Assembly: GCF_000721495.1 (NCBI RefSeq)
Contig: NZ_JOHY01000035.1
Location: 9,230 to 73,229 of the forward strand
Length of the DNA stretch: 64,000 nt
Reading direction: 5' to 3'
From: Streptomyces sp. NRRL F-5123
GTDB taxonomy: Bacteria; Actinomycetota; Actinomycetes; Streptomycetales; Streptomycetaceae
In this document: piece by piece, positions 1 through 8,563 of the stretch
Numbering within the stretch: the stretch's first letter is position 1
Layout: the number at the start of each line of letters is the position of its first letter
Notes under the pieces: generated by a model
What the model was told of the DNA's origin: nothing
The model's database searches: none
Seen by the model: only the letters and a program-made list of their open reading frames with translations
Made by a program: the position numbers and the translations under genes

Positions 1-330
1 ACACCTCCGCTCGCGCGGAGAGGACACCTGGGGGCCGGACACGGGCTTTCACGTGCACGGGACACCTCCGCTCGCGCGGAGAGGACGCCGGTTCCACGGC
101 GATGGCGCTCCACACCATCGGGACACCTCCGCTCGCGCGGAGAGGACACCGACGCCCTGTTCGCCGCGTACATCGGCGACGGGACACCTCCGCTCGCGCG
201 GAGAGGACACCTTCACGGGCGCCGGCGGGGCGGCGTCGTTCGGGACACCTCCGCTCGCGCGGAGAGGACGCCGGGCCGTCGGGGGCTGCGCCGGCGGCGA
301 GCGGGACACCTCCGCTCGCGCGGAGAGGAC
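1..330 (-). CRISPR. Type I-E CRISPR array 1 (left end outside window)
   Basis: Five full 29-nt repeats start at 58, 119, 180, 241 and 302, and a partial repeat fills 1-25. Five spacers of 32 nt separate them, giving an exact 61-nt period. Read on the minus strand the repeat begins GTCCTCTCC, contains the CTCCGC/GCGGAG stem with a GCGA loop, and ends with the 8-nt handle GTGTCCCG. This is the usual actinobacterial type I-E repeat. A leader at the right end shows that transcription runs leftward. All full repeats are identical, as expected for a recent, leader-proximal part of an array. No cas genes lie beside it within the window, so it presumably uses the Cas proteins encoded at 21318-30875. 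Confidence 0.97.
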
Positions 331-378
331 ACTTCGTGACCTGCGGCGTTAGAGGGGCTTTGCAATCTCTTTGCTCGA
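331..378 (-). promoter_or_regulatory. CRISPR leader of array 1
   Basis: Directly beside the first repeat. On the minus strand it reads TTGCAAAGCCCCTCTAACG, then CAGGTCA and AAGT up to the repeat. The same blocks, at the same distance from the repeat, occur at 21129-21175 and 30850-30893. Identity with the array 2 leader extends about 45 bp and then stops. Such conserved repeat-proximal leader blocks are the integration signal read by Cas1-Cas2. Confidence 0.88.
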
Positions 379-639
379 CTCCGGTCGCGCCTGGATGCCG
401 CGGGTGCAGGTCGGGGCAGGCCGGTACATGGAACGTCAGCCTACGGCTGGGGACGCCATGAGCACCACGCGGGCGGCTGCCGTATCGAACCCGAGCACCG
501 GGTTCCCGTAATCGTCTTCGGCCCTCATCGCCACCGGGGCCGCCCACGACCGGGTGACGGTCCACCCTTCGGCCATGGGGCTCCCGGACGGCGTCGCTAG
601 GCTGCGGTTCGCAGCCGACTCAGAGCCGCCGGAGGGGCC
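379..639. other. Intergenic region, no gene seen
   Basis: This stretch between the array 1 leader and the MazG-like gene contains no ORF with convincing codon use or ribosome binding site. The array promoter (leftward) and the promoter of the gene at 640 (rightward) should both lie here, but neither is clear by eye. Confidence 0.5.
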
Positions 640-945
640 GTGGACATCGCAGAGGCGCAGAAGCTCGCCTGGGAGAACAAGAGCGCCAAGGGTTTCAACA
701 CCACTGACGTGGCACTGGAGTTCGGGCTGCTCACCGCCGAGGTGGGGGAGGCGTTCACCGCGTGGCGGAAGAAGCTGCCGGACTTCGGCGAGGAGCTGGC
801 GGACATCGTGCTCTACGCCGCGGCGCTCGCCGAGATGAACGGGGTGGACCTCGACGTCGAGGTGGCGCGCAAGATCGAGAAGAACGTCCGCAGGACGTAC
901 GAGCGGAATGCAGACGGGGTGCCGGTCAGGACCAGCGACGGCTGA
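640..945 (+). CDS. MazG-like nucleotide pyrophosphohydrolase
   Basis: A 101-residue all-helical protein starting at GTG, with GGAGGGG a few bases upstream. It shows the MazG-type pattern: EVGEAFTAW in the first acidic helix and EELADIVLYAAALAE in the second, which together supply the metal-binding glutamates and aspartate of this fold. Family members hydrolyse (d)NTPs to monophosphates and pyrophosphate and act as house-cleaning enzymes; small stand-alone forms are common on actinomycete plasmids and phages. It stands alone between CRISPR array 1 and the Tad block. The actual substrate cannot be read from the sequence. Confidence 0.8.
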   Translation: MDIAEAQKLAWENKSAKGFNTTDVALEFGLLTAEVGEAFTAWRKKLPDFGEELADIVLYAAALAEMNGVDLDVEVARKIEKNVRRTYERNADGVPVRTSDG

Positions 946-1027
946 ACGCCTACGTTCCGGTTCGAGAGAGTGCGCCTGCCGGATTCAGCCATGAAGGCTT
1001 CTGGAACACTGGCTTTCCGCCAAGTCC

Positions 1028-1087
1028 ACGTTCCCGCACAAAAGTGGGAGCGCGCATAGCTCCGTTCCCACCTTGCAGTGGGAACGG
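1028..1087. promoter_or_regulatory. Inverted repeat upstream of the Tad block
   Basis: CCGTTCCCAC (1062-1071) and GTGGGAACGG (1078-1087) form a perfect 10-bp dyad around a 6-nt loop. A related but imperfect copy, GTTCCCGCAC-AAAA-GTGGGAG, sits just before it at 1030-1050. There is no T run. The pair could be operator half-sites for the lipoprotein/pilus genes or a terminator for the MazG-like gene; the duplication makes an operator the more interesting reading. Confidence 0.5.
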
Positions 1088-1153
1088 GGCGCGGGGGTAC
1101 GGATGGCTGACCGCAAGGTGAGCATCCCGACTACTCGTGAGGTGGGTGTGGCT

Positions 1154-1747
1154 ATGGCGGTGCCCCCACGGGCCTTACGGCGCTACCGGACGCCGTTGTT
1201 GATCGGTGTCACCGTGGTTGCTGCGCTTGCCCTCGCTGGCTGCAACTCCACCGCTGACTCGCCCCCGGCCGGCAAGCACGTGACGCAGGCACCGAGCTCG
1301 TCCACCGTCCGGTCGGCAGTGCCCACAGCTTCCGGCGACGTCGCCCGGCGCGCTGCCGCCGCGGCGTATCTGGGGATGTGGCAGGACATGGCGGCCGCCG
1401 GTCGAACCTCGGACTGGAAGTCGCCGCTGCTCGCCCATCACGCCACCGGCGACGCCCTGTCGACGATCTCCCGCGGGCTGTACGCGGACCACCTCAACGG
1501 CCTGGTCAGCAAGGGCGCACCGAAGGACGACCCCAAGGTGACCTCGGCCGTACCCGCGGCGGCACCGACGACCGTGACGGTCTCGGACTGCGGGGATTCG
1601 ACAGGGTGGTTGAAGTACCGCAAGGGCGGCAGCAGCCCCGTCGGGGACAAGGGCGGACGGCGGGCGATCACGGCCGAGGTCCAACGGCAGGCCGACGGCA
1701 CATGGAAAGTTGCCCGGTTCGCGGTCGAGGGGCTGGGGTCGTGCTGA
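1154..1747 (+). CDS. Putative lipoprotein at head of Tad locus
   Basis: A 197-residue protein from ATG 1154, chosen because GAGGTGGGTG precedes it and the signal peptide follows directly. A basic N-terminus (RALRRYRTP) leads into a hydrophobic stretch and the lipobox LALAGC, so it should be lipid-anchored at the outer face of the membrane. A serine/threonine/proline linker follows, then a compact domain with two cysteines (SDCGD and the final GSC) ending in a strand-rich stretch (TWKVARFAVEG), resembling small NTF2-like export domains seen beside actinobacterial secretion loci. No defined family is recognised. The stop overlaps the next gene, so it probably belongs to the pilus operon. Confidence 0.75.
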   Translation: MAVPPRALRRYRTPLLIGVTVVAALALAGCNSTADSPPAGKHVTQAPSSSTVRSAVPTASGDVARRAAAAAYLGMWQDMAAAGRTSDWKSPLLAHHATGDALSTISRGLYADHLNGLVSKGAPKDDPKVTSAVPAAAPTTVTVSDCGDSTGWLKYRKGGSSPVGDKGGRRAITAEVQRQADGTWKVARFAVEGLGSC

Positions 1748-2748
1748 GGCGGGGACTCGCCGTGGGCGCCGCCACCGCCGTGCTGCTCGGCATATCCGCC
1801 CTGCCCGCCGCCGCGGACGGGTGGGGGAGTGTCGACTGCACGCAGTCGACGTACGCGGGCTGCTCGCTCGGAGCTGGAACCGGCGGCTCCAGCAAAGGCG
1901 GCGACCACGGCGATGCGGGACACCCCGCGCGCGGACACAAGAAGGCCTCCGGAGGCAGCGCGCACACGAAGCCGAAGGACCCGAACCCCGACCTGAACCT
2001 CGCGGACTGCTCCTACCGGCGCAGCGACTACGTACCGCCGACCGGCGTCCTTCAGACCGGCTACAGCGGGAACCGCAACGACGCGCTGCCCGCTGTCTAC
2101 CGCCCTGCCCCACCGGCGAATGCCGTCCCCGTCGACGGCCCCAAGGCGAGCCAGCCAGGCGCCTGGTACGTGTACAAGTGCAGCGCCGACGGTGTGCGGG
2201 ACGCCTTCTACCGGCCGCCCGTGTGGATCCCCGACGCCCCGCGGCGGACGGCCCAGCCTGCCGTCCTCCCGGACCCGGCCGAGCTGGCGCGGGCGGCGTA
2301 CGAGCAGCTGCGGTTGCCGTCGCCGACCGTGGAGTCGAACCCGGCGGGGGATCAGCTGGTCGGCCTGCCGACGTGGCTCTGGCTGGACCACGGCGGTTGG
2401 GAGCCGGTCTCGGCGACGGCGTCGGTGCCAGGCGTCTCCGTGACGGCGGTGGCCCGGCCGGTCTCGGTGGTGTGGGCGCTGGGCGACGGCTCCACGGTGA
2501 CGTGCTCAGGGCCGGGGGCGGCATACAGAGTGTCCTCGGGGTCGAAGAGCGCGTCGCCGGACTGCGGGCACACGTACCGCGCTTCCTCGGCCGGGCGTCC
2601 TGGCAGCGCGTACGAGGTGACGGCCACGGTGCACTGGACGGTGACGTGGTCGGGCGCGGGGGAGAACGGGGTCTTCCCGGACCTGACGACCGTGTCGAAC
2701 GCGGCGTTCCGCGTCGCCGAGAGCCAGGGCCTGAACGACAGCAGCTGA
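1741..2748 (+). CDS. Secreted protein with PKD-like domain
   Basis: 335 residues from GTG 1741, which overlaps the end of the lipoprotein gene by 7 bp. The N-terminus (LRRGLAVGAATAVLLGISAL) is a signal peptide, probably cleaved after ALPAAA. A glycine/lysine-rich low-complexity stretch (residues about 40-80) is followed by a cysteine-bearing domain. A C-terminal beta-rich segment contains WALGDGSTVTCSGPG and CGHTY, the core pattern of a PKD/Ig-like fold. Similar proteins sit next to cpaB-type genes in Streptomyces Tad loci. It probably acts outside the cell as a pilus-associated or cell-surface factor; its exact role is unknown. Confidence 0.75.
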   Translation: MLRRGLAVGAATAVLLGISALPAAADGWGSVDCTQSTYAGCSLGAGTGGSSKGGDHGDAGHPARGHKKASGGSAHTKPKDPNPDLNLADCSYRRSDYVPPTGVLQTGYSGNRNDALPAVYRPAPPANAVPVDGPKASQPGAWYVYKCSADGVRDAFYRPPVWIPDAPRRTAQPAVLPDPAELARAAYEQLRLPSPTVESNPAGDQLVGLPTWLWLDHGGWEPVSATASVPGVSVTAVARPVSVVWALGDGSTVTCSGPGAAYRVSSGSKSASPDCGHTYRASSAGRPGSAYEVTATVHWTVTWSGAGENGVFPDLTTVSNAAFRVAESQGLNDSS

Positions 2749-2844
2749 GCAACGTGGCGGTCTGGCAGCCGCGCCCTCGTGATGACGCAGCCGCGCGCAG
2801 GGAGCGCGGCGCGAAGACCTCGTACGCCCGGAAGGCGGTGTTCG

Positions 2845-3537
2845 GTGAGCACCTTCGTACCTCCTCCGCCCGCAGCCCCGATGGGAACGGCGAACTCCCA
2901 CTCCCCCAGCGGGGTTCGGCGGTCCGTCGGTGCCCCGCGGCGGCGGCGACTGCCCTATCTGCTGCTGGGCGTCCTGCTCGTGGTGGGGTGTTCGGCCGGT
3001 GGCGTCGTAGTGGCGTTGCAGCTCGGGCACCGTCAGCAGGTGCTCGCGCTGGCCCGGCCCGTGGTGGTCGGCCAGCAGCTCTCGGCCCGGGACCTGAAGG
3101 AAGTCAGCGTGCCGGCCGACACGGGGCTCCAGATCCTGCCAGCCTCTTCCAAAGCACGTGTCGAGGGCCGTCCGGCCGCTTACAGCCTGCCTGCGGGCAC
3201 CTTGCTCACCGACGCCCTGCTCGGGACTGCCCGCGTGCCCCAGACCGGCCAGGCAGAAGCTGCCGTGGGGTTGAAGGCCGGGCAGTTCCCGCCGGGCCTG
3301 CAACCCGGCAACCGGGTGACCGTCGTGGTCGCTCCGCCCGCCGACGCCACGAGCGGAACGGCACCAAGCCCGCTGTCATGGACCGGCGTGGTCACCGGCG
3401 TCCGAAAAGACACGACCGAGCAGACCACCGTGGTTTCGATCCAGATGGCGCAAGCCGACGCGCAGGCCCTCGCAGCGCAGCCAGCCGGGCAGATCAGCGT
3501 GGTCATCGTGCCGGAACAGCGGGGAGGCGGACGGTGA
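2845..3537 (+). CDS. cpaB: CpaB/RcpC-like Flp pilus assembly protein (SAF domain)
   Basis: 230 residues from GTG 2845; the ORF is open further upstream but GGAAGG and the amino acid pattern favour this start. After a proline-rich cytoplasmic tail and an RRRRLP basic stop there is one membrane helix (LLLGVLLVVGCSAGGVVVAL). The extracytoplasmic part contains a SAF-type beta-clip: ARPVVVGQQLSARDLKEV, then AYSLPAGTLLTDALL and LKPGNRV-like PGLQPGNRVTVVV. CpaB proteins stabilise or gate the Tad secretion channel. The stop codon overlaps the start of the next gene as GTGA, so translation is likely coupled. Confidence 0.8.
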   Translation: MSTFVPPPPAAPMGTANSHSPSGVRRSVGAPRRRRLPYLLLGVLLVVGCSAGGVVVALQLGHRQQVLALARPVVVGQQLSARDLKEVSVPADTGLQILPASSKARVEGRPAAYSLPAGTLLTDALLGTARVPQTGQAEAAVGLKAGQFPPGLQPGNRVTVVVAPPADATSGTAPSPLSWTGVVTGVRKDTTEQTTVVSIQMAQADAQALAAQPAGQISVVIVPEQRGGGR

Positions 3538-4337
3538 CGCTGATCGCGCTGCTCAGCCTGAAGGGCTCGCCGGGGGTGACGACCACGGCGCTCGGTCTGG
3601 CGGTGTGCTGGCCCTCGGGGGAGCAGCCGGTGGTCGTGGAGTGCGACGCGGCCGGCGGGGACCTGCTGGCCCGATTCCGGCTGGAGCTCTCGCCGAGCCT
3701 GATGAGCCTGGCTGCGGCGGCCCGGCACGGCGCGGACGCCGGACTGCTGTGGCAGCACACCCAGCGCCTTCCCGGCGGTCTGCCCGTGGTCGTGGGCCCG
3801 GCCGGCGGCGACCAGGCCCGTGCCGCGCTCGCCCAACTCAACGCGGGAGTGGGAGAGGTCGACGTGCTGCGGCAGGCGGCCGACCGTGCAGGAACGGTCG
3901 TGATCGCGGACTGCGGCCGCTTCTCCGGCGACGAGGCCGTGATGCGGATCGTACGAGCCGCGGACGCCGTACTGCTGCTGGCGCACGCCCGGGACGACGC
4001 GCTCTCCCATCTCGCCACGCTGCTGGCCCGCCCGCCCTCGTGGCTGCGGGACCCGCTGTTCGTCCTCGCCGGTGACGGCTATCCCACACCGGAGGTCGCC
4101 GAGGCGCTGAACGTCACCGTGCTGGGACGGCTTCCCGACGATCCCAGGGGAGCGGCGGCCCTGGCCGGTCGTCCGGCCCGCCGGCCGGCACCCGCGAAGT
4201 CGCCACTGCTCCGGGCGCTCGCGCCGATCACCGCATCCGTGGCGCACCGTGCGGCCGCGTGTCCGCGGCACCGCTCCCGCAGCGCAGCCGGCGCCGTGTC
4301 CGACCCGCGCACGGTATGGGGCGGGGCGAGTCGATGA
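3534..4337 (+). CDS. CpaE/TadZ-like MinD-family ATPase
   Basis: 267 residues from GTG 3534. The N-terminus LIALLSLKGSPGVTTTALGL is a deviant Walker A of the ParA/MinD/TadZ type, and VVVECDAAGGDLLAR follows as the switch/Walker B-like strand. VVIADCGRFSGDEAVMRIV matches the second aspartate strand. TadZ/CpaE proteins position the Tad machine at the membrane. The C-terminal 40 residues are arginine- and alanine-rich, perhaps a membrane or partner contact. The usual Walker A lysine pair is only partly present (SLKGSPGVTTT), as in other Streptomyces members. It overlaps both neighbours by four bases. Confidence 0.8.
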   Translation: MTLIALLSLKGSPGVTTTALGLAVCWPSGEQPVVVECDAAGGDLLARFRLELSPSLMSLAAAARHGADAGLLWQHTQRLPGGLPVVVGPAGGDQARAALAQLNAGVGEVDVLRQAADRAGTVVIADCGRFSGDEAVMRIVRAADAVLLLAHARDDALSHLATLLARPPSWLRDPLFVLAGDGYPTPEVAEALNVTVLGRLPDDPRGAAALAGRPARRPAPAKSPLLRALAPITASVAHRAAACPRHRSRSAAGAVSDPRTVWGGASR

Positions 4338-5719
4338 GCCAGGCCGAGTCGACGTACGCGGAGGGCTTCGATCCCCGCGGGACCGCAGACAACGACTTCG
4401 CCGCCGCCCCCGCCGAGCAGTTGCGGCAGGAACTGCGCCGGAAGCTGTCGCAGGAGCTGTCCGACCGCATCCGCGCGGACGAGGCGGGCCACAGGCCGGC
4501 CATGACGGAGGCAGAACGTCGGGCGCTGGCCCGGCAGATCCTCACCGACGCAGCCGAGGCGCATACCCAGGCCATGCTCACCCACGGACGTCCTGTCGTC
4601 GCTCCGGAGGTCGAGGAGCTGGTCATCGTCTCGGTGATCGACGAGGTCTTCGGCCTGGCCGGGCTCGAACCGCTGCTGCAGGACCCGCAGATCGAGAACA
4701 TCAACGTCACCGGGGACCGGGTCTTCGTACGGTACGCGGACGGGCGTCGCGAGCAGCTGCCGCCGGTGACGGCGTCGGACACCGAGCTGGTGCAGCTGAT
4801 CCGCGACCTTGCCGCGCGCTCGGGGGTGGAGGAACGCCGCTTCGACCGCGGGAACCCCGGTGTGGGCTTCCAGCTCCCCGGTGGGGAGCGGGCCTTCGCG
4901 GTGATGGCGGTGACGGTCCGGCCCTCGCTGTCCATCCGCCGGCACCGCTTCGAGCACATCACCCTCGCGCAGCTTCGCGCCAGCGGCACCGTCGACCCCG
5001 GCACGGAGCAGCTGCTGCGTGCGATGGTGCGCGCCCGCAAGAACATCCTGGTCACCGGCGGAACGGCCATCGGGAAAACGACCCTGCTCCGGGCCCTCGC
5101 CGCCGAGATCCCGCCCTGGGAGCGGCTGATCACCATCGAGGACGTCTTCGAGCTGGGCCTGGACCGCGACAGCGCCGCACATCCCGACGTCGTCGCGATG
5201 CAGGCCCGGGAGGCGAACATCGAGGGGCAGGGGATGGTCAGCCAGGCGGAGCTGGTGCGGTGGGCCCTGCGGATGTCCCCGGACCGGGTCATTGTCGGCG
5301 AGGTCCGCGGGCCTGAGGTGATCCCGATGTGCAACGCCATGTCGCAGGGCAACGACGGGTCGATGGGCACGCTGCACTCCTCGACCAGCCGCGGCGCCTT
5401 CACCAAGCTCGCCGCGTACGCCGTGCAGGGGCCCGAGCGACTGCCGCTGGAGGCGACGAACCTGCTGGTGGCCTCGGCCCTGGACTTCGTCGTCCACCTG
5501 GACAAGCCGCGCGGTGACCACGCCAGGCGGGTCGTGTCGTCCGTTCGCGAAGTCGTCGACGCCGACGAACGGCAGATCGTCTCCAACGAGGTGCTGCGCC
5601 CCGGACCTGACCTGCGTGCCGTGCCGGGCGTTCCGCTGCGCAGCGCCACCGTCGACGACCTGGCCGCCGCTGGCTTCGACCCAGACGCCTTCCACCGCGC
5701 CGGGTGGTGGCGTACGTGA
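4334..5719 (+). CDS. tadA: TadA/VirB11-like pilus assembly ATPase
   Basis: 461 residues from ATG 4334 (ATGA overlap with cpaE; a longer GTG start at 4259 is less likely). The N-terminal domain ends around IENINVTGDRVFVRYADG, typical of CpaF/TadA. Walker A is GGTAIGKTTLLRAL near residue 240; ITIEDVFELGL and HPDVVAMQAREANIEGQG follow, then LRMSPDRVIVGEVRGPEV (Walker B) and GNDGSMGTLHSST (His box). This is the hexameric ATPase that powers assembly of the Flp pilus from the cytoplasmic face. The isoleucine in AIGKTT replaces the more usual small residue before GKT, but all catalytic positions are kept. Confidence 0.93.
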   Translation: MSQAESTYAEGFDPRGTADNDFAAAPAEQLRQELRRKLSQELSDRIRADEAGHRPAMTEAERRALARQILTDAAEAHTQAMLTHGRPVVAPEVEELVIVSVIDEVFGLAGLEPLLQDPQIENINVTGDRVFVRYADGRREQLPPVTASDTELVQLIRDLAARSGVEERRFDRGNPGVGFQLPGGERAFAVMAVTVRPSLSIRRHRFEHITLAQLRASGTVDPGTEQLLRAMVRARKNILVTGGTAIGKTTLLRALAAEIPPWERLITIEDVFELGLDRDSAAHPDVVAMQAREANIEGQGMVSQAELVRWALRMSPDRVIVGEVRGPEVIPMCNAMSQGNDGSMGTLHSSTSRGAFTKLAAYAVQGPERLPLEATNLLVASALDFVVHLDKPRGDHARRVVSSVREVVDADERQIVSNEVLRPGPDLRAVPGVPLRSATVDDLAAAGFDPDAFHRAGWWRT

Positions 5720-6585
5720 ACGGCTACGTGCCCCTGCTGGGGCTGCTCGGACTCGGCCTCGGCGCCGGGCTCCTCGTCCTCCTCCGCGCGTGGCGCACCC
5801 CGGACGCCCCGGCGGTCAAGCCCCGGATGCGCAAGCCGCGGCGGATACACGCGGGGCGGTGGGCCGCCGTCTCCGCGGCCGGCGGTCTGCTCGCCGCGCT
5901 GCTGACGGGCTGGATCGTCGGCGGTCTGCTCGCGGCGCTCGCCGTGTGGTGGCTGCCGCGCATGCTCGGCGCCGACGGGACGCGGGAGCGGACCGCGCGG
6001 ATCGAGGGCATCGCCGGGTGGACGGAGATGCTGCGCGACACGCTCGCCGCAGCTGCGGGGCTGGAGCAGACCGTCGTGGCGACGGCCGGCACCGCACCCG
6101 AATCCGTACGACCACAGATCCTCGACCTGGCCGCACGGCTGGAGTCGGGCGAGCGTCTTCCGAACGCTCTACGGCAGCTCGCCCAGGAACTCGCCGACCC
6201 GACCGCGGACCTGGTCATCGCCGCACTCGTCCTGGCCTCGGGGCATGAGGCCCGCCGGATCTCCCCGCTGCTGGGGGAGCTGGCGGCGACGGCCCGTGCA
6301 CAGGTCGAGATGCACCAGCGGATCGACGCCAACCGGGCCCGTACGCGTACCACGACCCGGGTCGTCGTCGGGACGACGCTCTTCTTCGCGGGCGGGCTGA
6401 TCGTGCTCAACCCCGCCTTCCTCAGCCCGTACGACACGGCGACCGGGCAGTTCGTGCTGCTGCTGATCGGCGGCCTGTTCTCCGCCGGCTTCGCGTGGCT
6501 GCACCGCATGGCGCACTTCGACGAGCCCGAGCGCTTCCTCACCGCGCTCGGTGCAGTCCCCGCAACCGAGCGGGAGATGAGCTGA
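5716..6585 (+). CDS. tadB: TadB-like type II/IV secretion inner-membrane protein
   Basis: 289 residues from GTG 5716, which overlaps the tadA stop (GTGA). Membrane helices lie at the N-terminus (LLGLLGLGLGAGLLVLL), around residues 55-85 (AAGGLLAALLTGWIVGGLLA), and at the C-terminus (VVVGTTLFFAGGLIVL and FVLLLIGGLFSAGFAWL). Between them is the cytoplasmic helical T2SSF/GspF domain, with EMLRDTLAAAAGLEQ and a second conserved helix pair ending in RARTRTTTRV. It forms the membrane platform on which TadA acts, together with the next gene product. Confidence 0.88.
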   Translation: MNGYVPLLGLLGLGLGAGLLVLLRAWRTPDAPAVKPRMRKPRRIHAGRWAAVSAAGGLLAALLTGWIVGGLLAALAVWWLPRMLGADGTRERTARIEGIAGWTEMLRDTLAAAAGLEQTVVATAGTAPESVRPQILDLAARLESGERLPNALRQLAQELADPTADLVIAALVLASGHEARRISPLLGELAATARAQVEMHQRIDANRARTRTTTRVVVGTTLFFAGGLIVLNPAFLSPYDTATGQFVLLLIGGLFSAGFAWLHRMAHFDEPERFLTALGAVPATEREMS

Positions 6586-6586
6586 G

Positions 6587-7486
6587 ATGCTGCCGCTGCT
6601 CGTCCTGCTGGGCGCCGGACTCGGCTGCGGCCTGTGGGCGACGGCGGTATGGCTCGTACCGCCGCATCCCCCGCTCGCCGAACTCGTCTCCCGGCTCCGT
6701 ACGCCGCCCAAGCCCACGCCCGTCCTCCGCGGCACCGACGACGCCGGATGGGCGATACGGCTGGGCAGCCCCTTCACCGGCCTTCTGCGCGAGCTCGGAC
6801 TGCCGGGCCACAGCCTCACCGGGGACCTGGCGGTCACCGAGCGGTCGCCGGAAGCCTTCCTCGCGGAGAAGGCCGCACTCACCGTGGTGGGCCTGCTGCT
6901 GCCCGGGACCGTCGAGATTCTGCTGGTGCTCGGCGGCCGTCCGCTGCCCTGGCAGATGCCGCTGGCCGGCTGCCTTGCTCTCGCCGTCGGCGGATTCCTC
7001 CTGCCGGACGTGACCGTGCGGCAGGAGGCCGCCCGCCGCCGCGCCGCGTTCCGGCACGCCCTCGGCGCCTACCTCGACCTCATGCACGTCCTGCTCGCGG
7101 GCGGCGCGGGCGTCGACGGCGCGCTCACCGACGCGGCGGCCATCGGCGAAGGCTGGGCCTTCCGACAGCTGCGCCGGGCGCTCAACACGGCGCGCCTCAC
7201 ACGCTCGTCGCCCTGGTCGGCGCTCGCGCAACTCGGCGACGAGTTGCAGGTCGCCGAGCTGTTCGAACTCGCCGCCGCACTGTCGCTCGCCGGAACCGAA
7301 GGCGCCCGTGTCCGCGCCTCCCTCGCCGCAAAAGCCGCTGCCATGCGCCACCGGGCCGGTGCCGAAGCCGAAGGCGCGGCCAACGCTGCCACCGAGCGGA
7401 TGGCATTACCCGGGATGGTCATGGCCATCGGCTTCGTCGTCTTCGTCTTCTATCCCGCCCTCACCCAGATCACCGCCTCCCTGTGA
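6587..7486 (+). CDS. tadC: TadC-like type II/IV secretion inner-membrane protein
   Basis: 299 residues; ATG lies one base after the tadB stop. It has the same GspF architecture as TadB: N-terminal membrane helix, helix pair around residues 95-150 (VGLLLPGTVEILLVLGG, MPLAGCLALAVGGFLLPDV), the cytoplasmic domain with ALGAYLDLMHVLLAGGAGVD, and a C-terminal helix (ALPGMVMAIGFVVFVFYPAL). The segment LAAKAAAMRHRAGAEAEG matches the basic helix that precedes the last membrane span in this family. It is the second half of the TadB/TadC platform. Confidence 0.88.
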   Translation: MLPLLVLLGAGLGCGLWATAVWLVPPHPPLAELVSRLRTPPKPTPVLRGTDDAGWAIRLGSPFTGLLRELGLPGHSLTGDLAVTERSPEAFLAEKAALTVVGLLLPGTVEILLVLGGRPLPWQMPLAGCLALAVGGFLLPDVTVRQEAARRRAAFRHALGAYLDLMHVLLAGGAGVDGALTDAAAIGEGWAFRQLRRALNTARLTRSSPWSALAQLGDELQVAELFELAAALSLAGTEGARVRASLAAKAAAMRHRAGAEAEGAANAATERMALPGMVMAIGFVVFVFYPALTQITASL

Positions 7487-7522
7487 CCGAGGCAGGTCAG
7501 CCCAGCCGAAAGGACACCCGCC

Positions 7523-7708
7523 GTGGACCGTCTGACCTCCCTGTGGACCCGCCTCACCACCAGGCTGCGCGTGCTCGCCGCGGACGACCGCGGGGTGACC
7601 ACCGAACACGTCATCTGGATCGCCTTCCTGGCGGCACTCGCCCTCACCGTCACCGCGCTGTTCGGGCCGAAGATCCTCGACGCCGCCCGGAACATCAGCT
7701 TCGAATAG
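7523..7708 (+). CDS. Flp-type pilin, major subunit candidate
   Basis: A 61-residue protein from GTG 7523 with AAAGGA upstream. A positively charged leader (RLTTRLRVLAADDRG) precedes VTTEHVIWIAFLAALALTV, the Flp/type IV pilin hydrophobic helix with its conserved glutamate at position +4 or so after the likely cleavage site. The tail is short (FGPKILDAARNISFE). Flp pilins are processed by a prepilin peptidase and polymerised by TadABC. No prepilin peptidase gene is seen in the window, so processing must rely on one encoded elsewhere. Confidence 0.85.
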   Translation: MDRLTSLWTRLTTRLRVLAADDRGVTTEHVIWIAFLAALALTVTALFGPKILDAARNISFE

Positions 7709-7715
7709 GGAGCCG

Positions 7716-8132
7716 ATGATGTCCCTCCACAGGCTGTGGACGTTCCTTCGCCGGGACGACGGCGGCTCGGTGACCGCCGAGATGCTGTTCGTCCTCCCCG
7801 TTCTGTTCACCCTGGTCCTCCTGCTCGCGCAGGTCACCGTCTGGTGGCACGCCACCCACATCGCCCAGGCCACCGCCGCCGACGCCCTCGCCGCCACCCG
7901 CGTTCAGGGCGGCACGACCGCGGCAGGGCAGACCGAGGCAGACCGGGTCCTGGACCAACTCGGCCGCGGCCCACTGGAGTCCGTGCACGTGAGCGTCACC
8001 CGCGGGGCCGACCGCGCGCAGGTCCGTATCACCGGCACCGCGAGCAGCGTCGTGCCGTTCGTCCACCTGCCCGTACGTGCGACGGCCGCCGGCCCCGTCG
8101 AACGCTTCCGCCCCGCGGACGGCACGTCGTGA
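7716..8132 (+). CDS. TadE-like minor pilin
   Basis: 138 residues; ATG at 7716 (a second ATG at 7719). The segment RRDDGGSVTAEMLFVLPVLF is the classic TadE start: a short cytoplasmic leader, then glycine-serine, then a glutamate inside the first membrane helix. The remaining 90 residues are a periplasm-like domain with a THIAQATAADALAATRVQGG helix typical of TadE proteins. It probably caps or initiates the pilus. It is the first of three consecutive TadE/G-like genes joined by GTGA overlaps. Confidence 0.82.
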   Translation: MMSLHRLWTFLRRDDGGSVTAEMLFVLPVLFTLVLLLAQVTVWWHATHIAQATAADALAATRVQGGTTAAGQTEADRVLDQLGRGPLESVHVSVTRGADRAQVRITGTASSVVPFVHLPVRATAAGPVERFRPADGTS

Positions 8133-8563
8133 ACCGCAGCAGGCAAGAACAGGGGGAACGTGGCTCGGCGACGGTCGAACTCGTCCTGGGCGTGCCCGTG
8201 CTCGTCCTGATGTTCTGGCTGCTGATCTACTGCGGGCGGGCGTCCGACACCCGGCTGCGCATCGAGGACGCGGCGCACCAGGGCGCCAGAGCGGCGAGCT
8301 CGGACCCTACGGCGTCCGTGGCGGCTGCCGACGCGCGCGCGACCGCCACGGCTGCGCTGAGCGACGCCGGCGTCGCCTGCCGATCGGTCACCGTGACCAC
8401 CCGCGGCAGCCTCGCTCCCGGCTCGGCCGTGACCGTGACGGTCGCCTGCACCGTCGGCCTGGAGGACCTCGTGCTGCTCCACCTTCCCGGCACCACCACG
8501 ATGACCGCGCACTTCACCGCACTGGTGGACGTCTACCGCTCGACGGACGGAACGGCACCGTGA
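8129..8563 (+). CDS. TadE/TadF-like minor pilin
   Basis: 144 residues from GTG 8129, overlapping the previous stop as GTGA. It begins QEQGERGSATVELVLGVPVLVLMFWLL, again glycine-serine followed by a glutamate in the membrane helix. The downstream helix IEDAAHQGARAASS and two cysteines (GVACRSV and VACTVGL), probably a disulfide outside the membrane, fit TadE/F-like pseudopilins. It is one member of a three-gene set and likely forms a heteromeric tip complex with its neighbours. Confidence 0.8.
   Translation: MNRSRQEQGERGSATVELVLGVPVLVLMFWLLIYCGRASDTRLRIEDAAHQGARAASSDPTASVAAADARATATAALSDAGVACRSVTVTTRGSLAPGSAVTVTVACTVGLEDLVLLHLPGTTTMTAHFTALVDVYRSTDGTAP

Noticed and set aside
4079..5850. Long minus-strand frames opposite tadA
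   Set aside because: Shadow frames opposite a well-supported ATPase gene.
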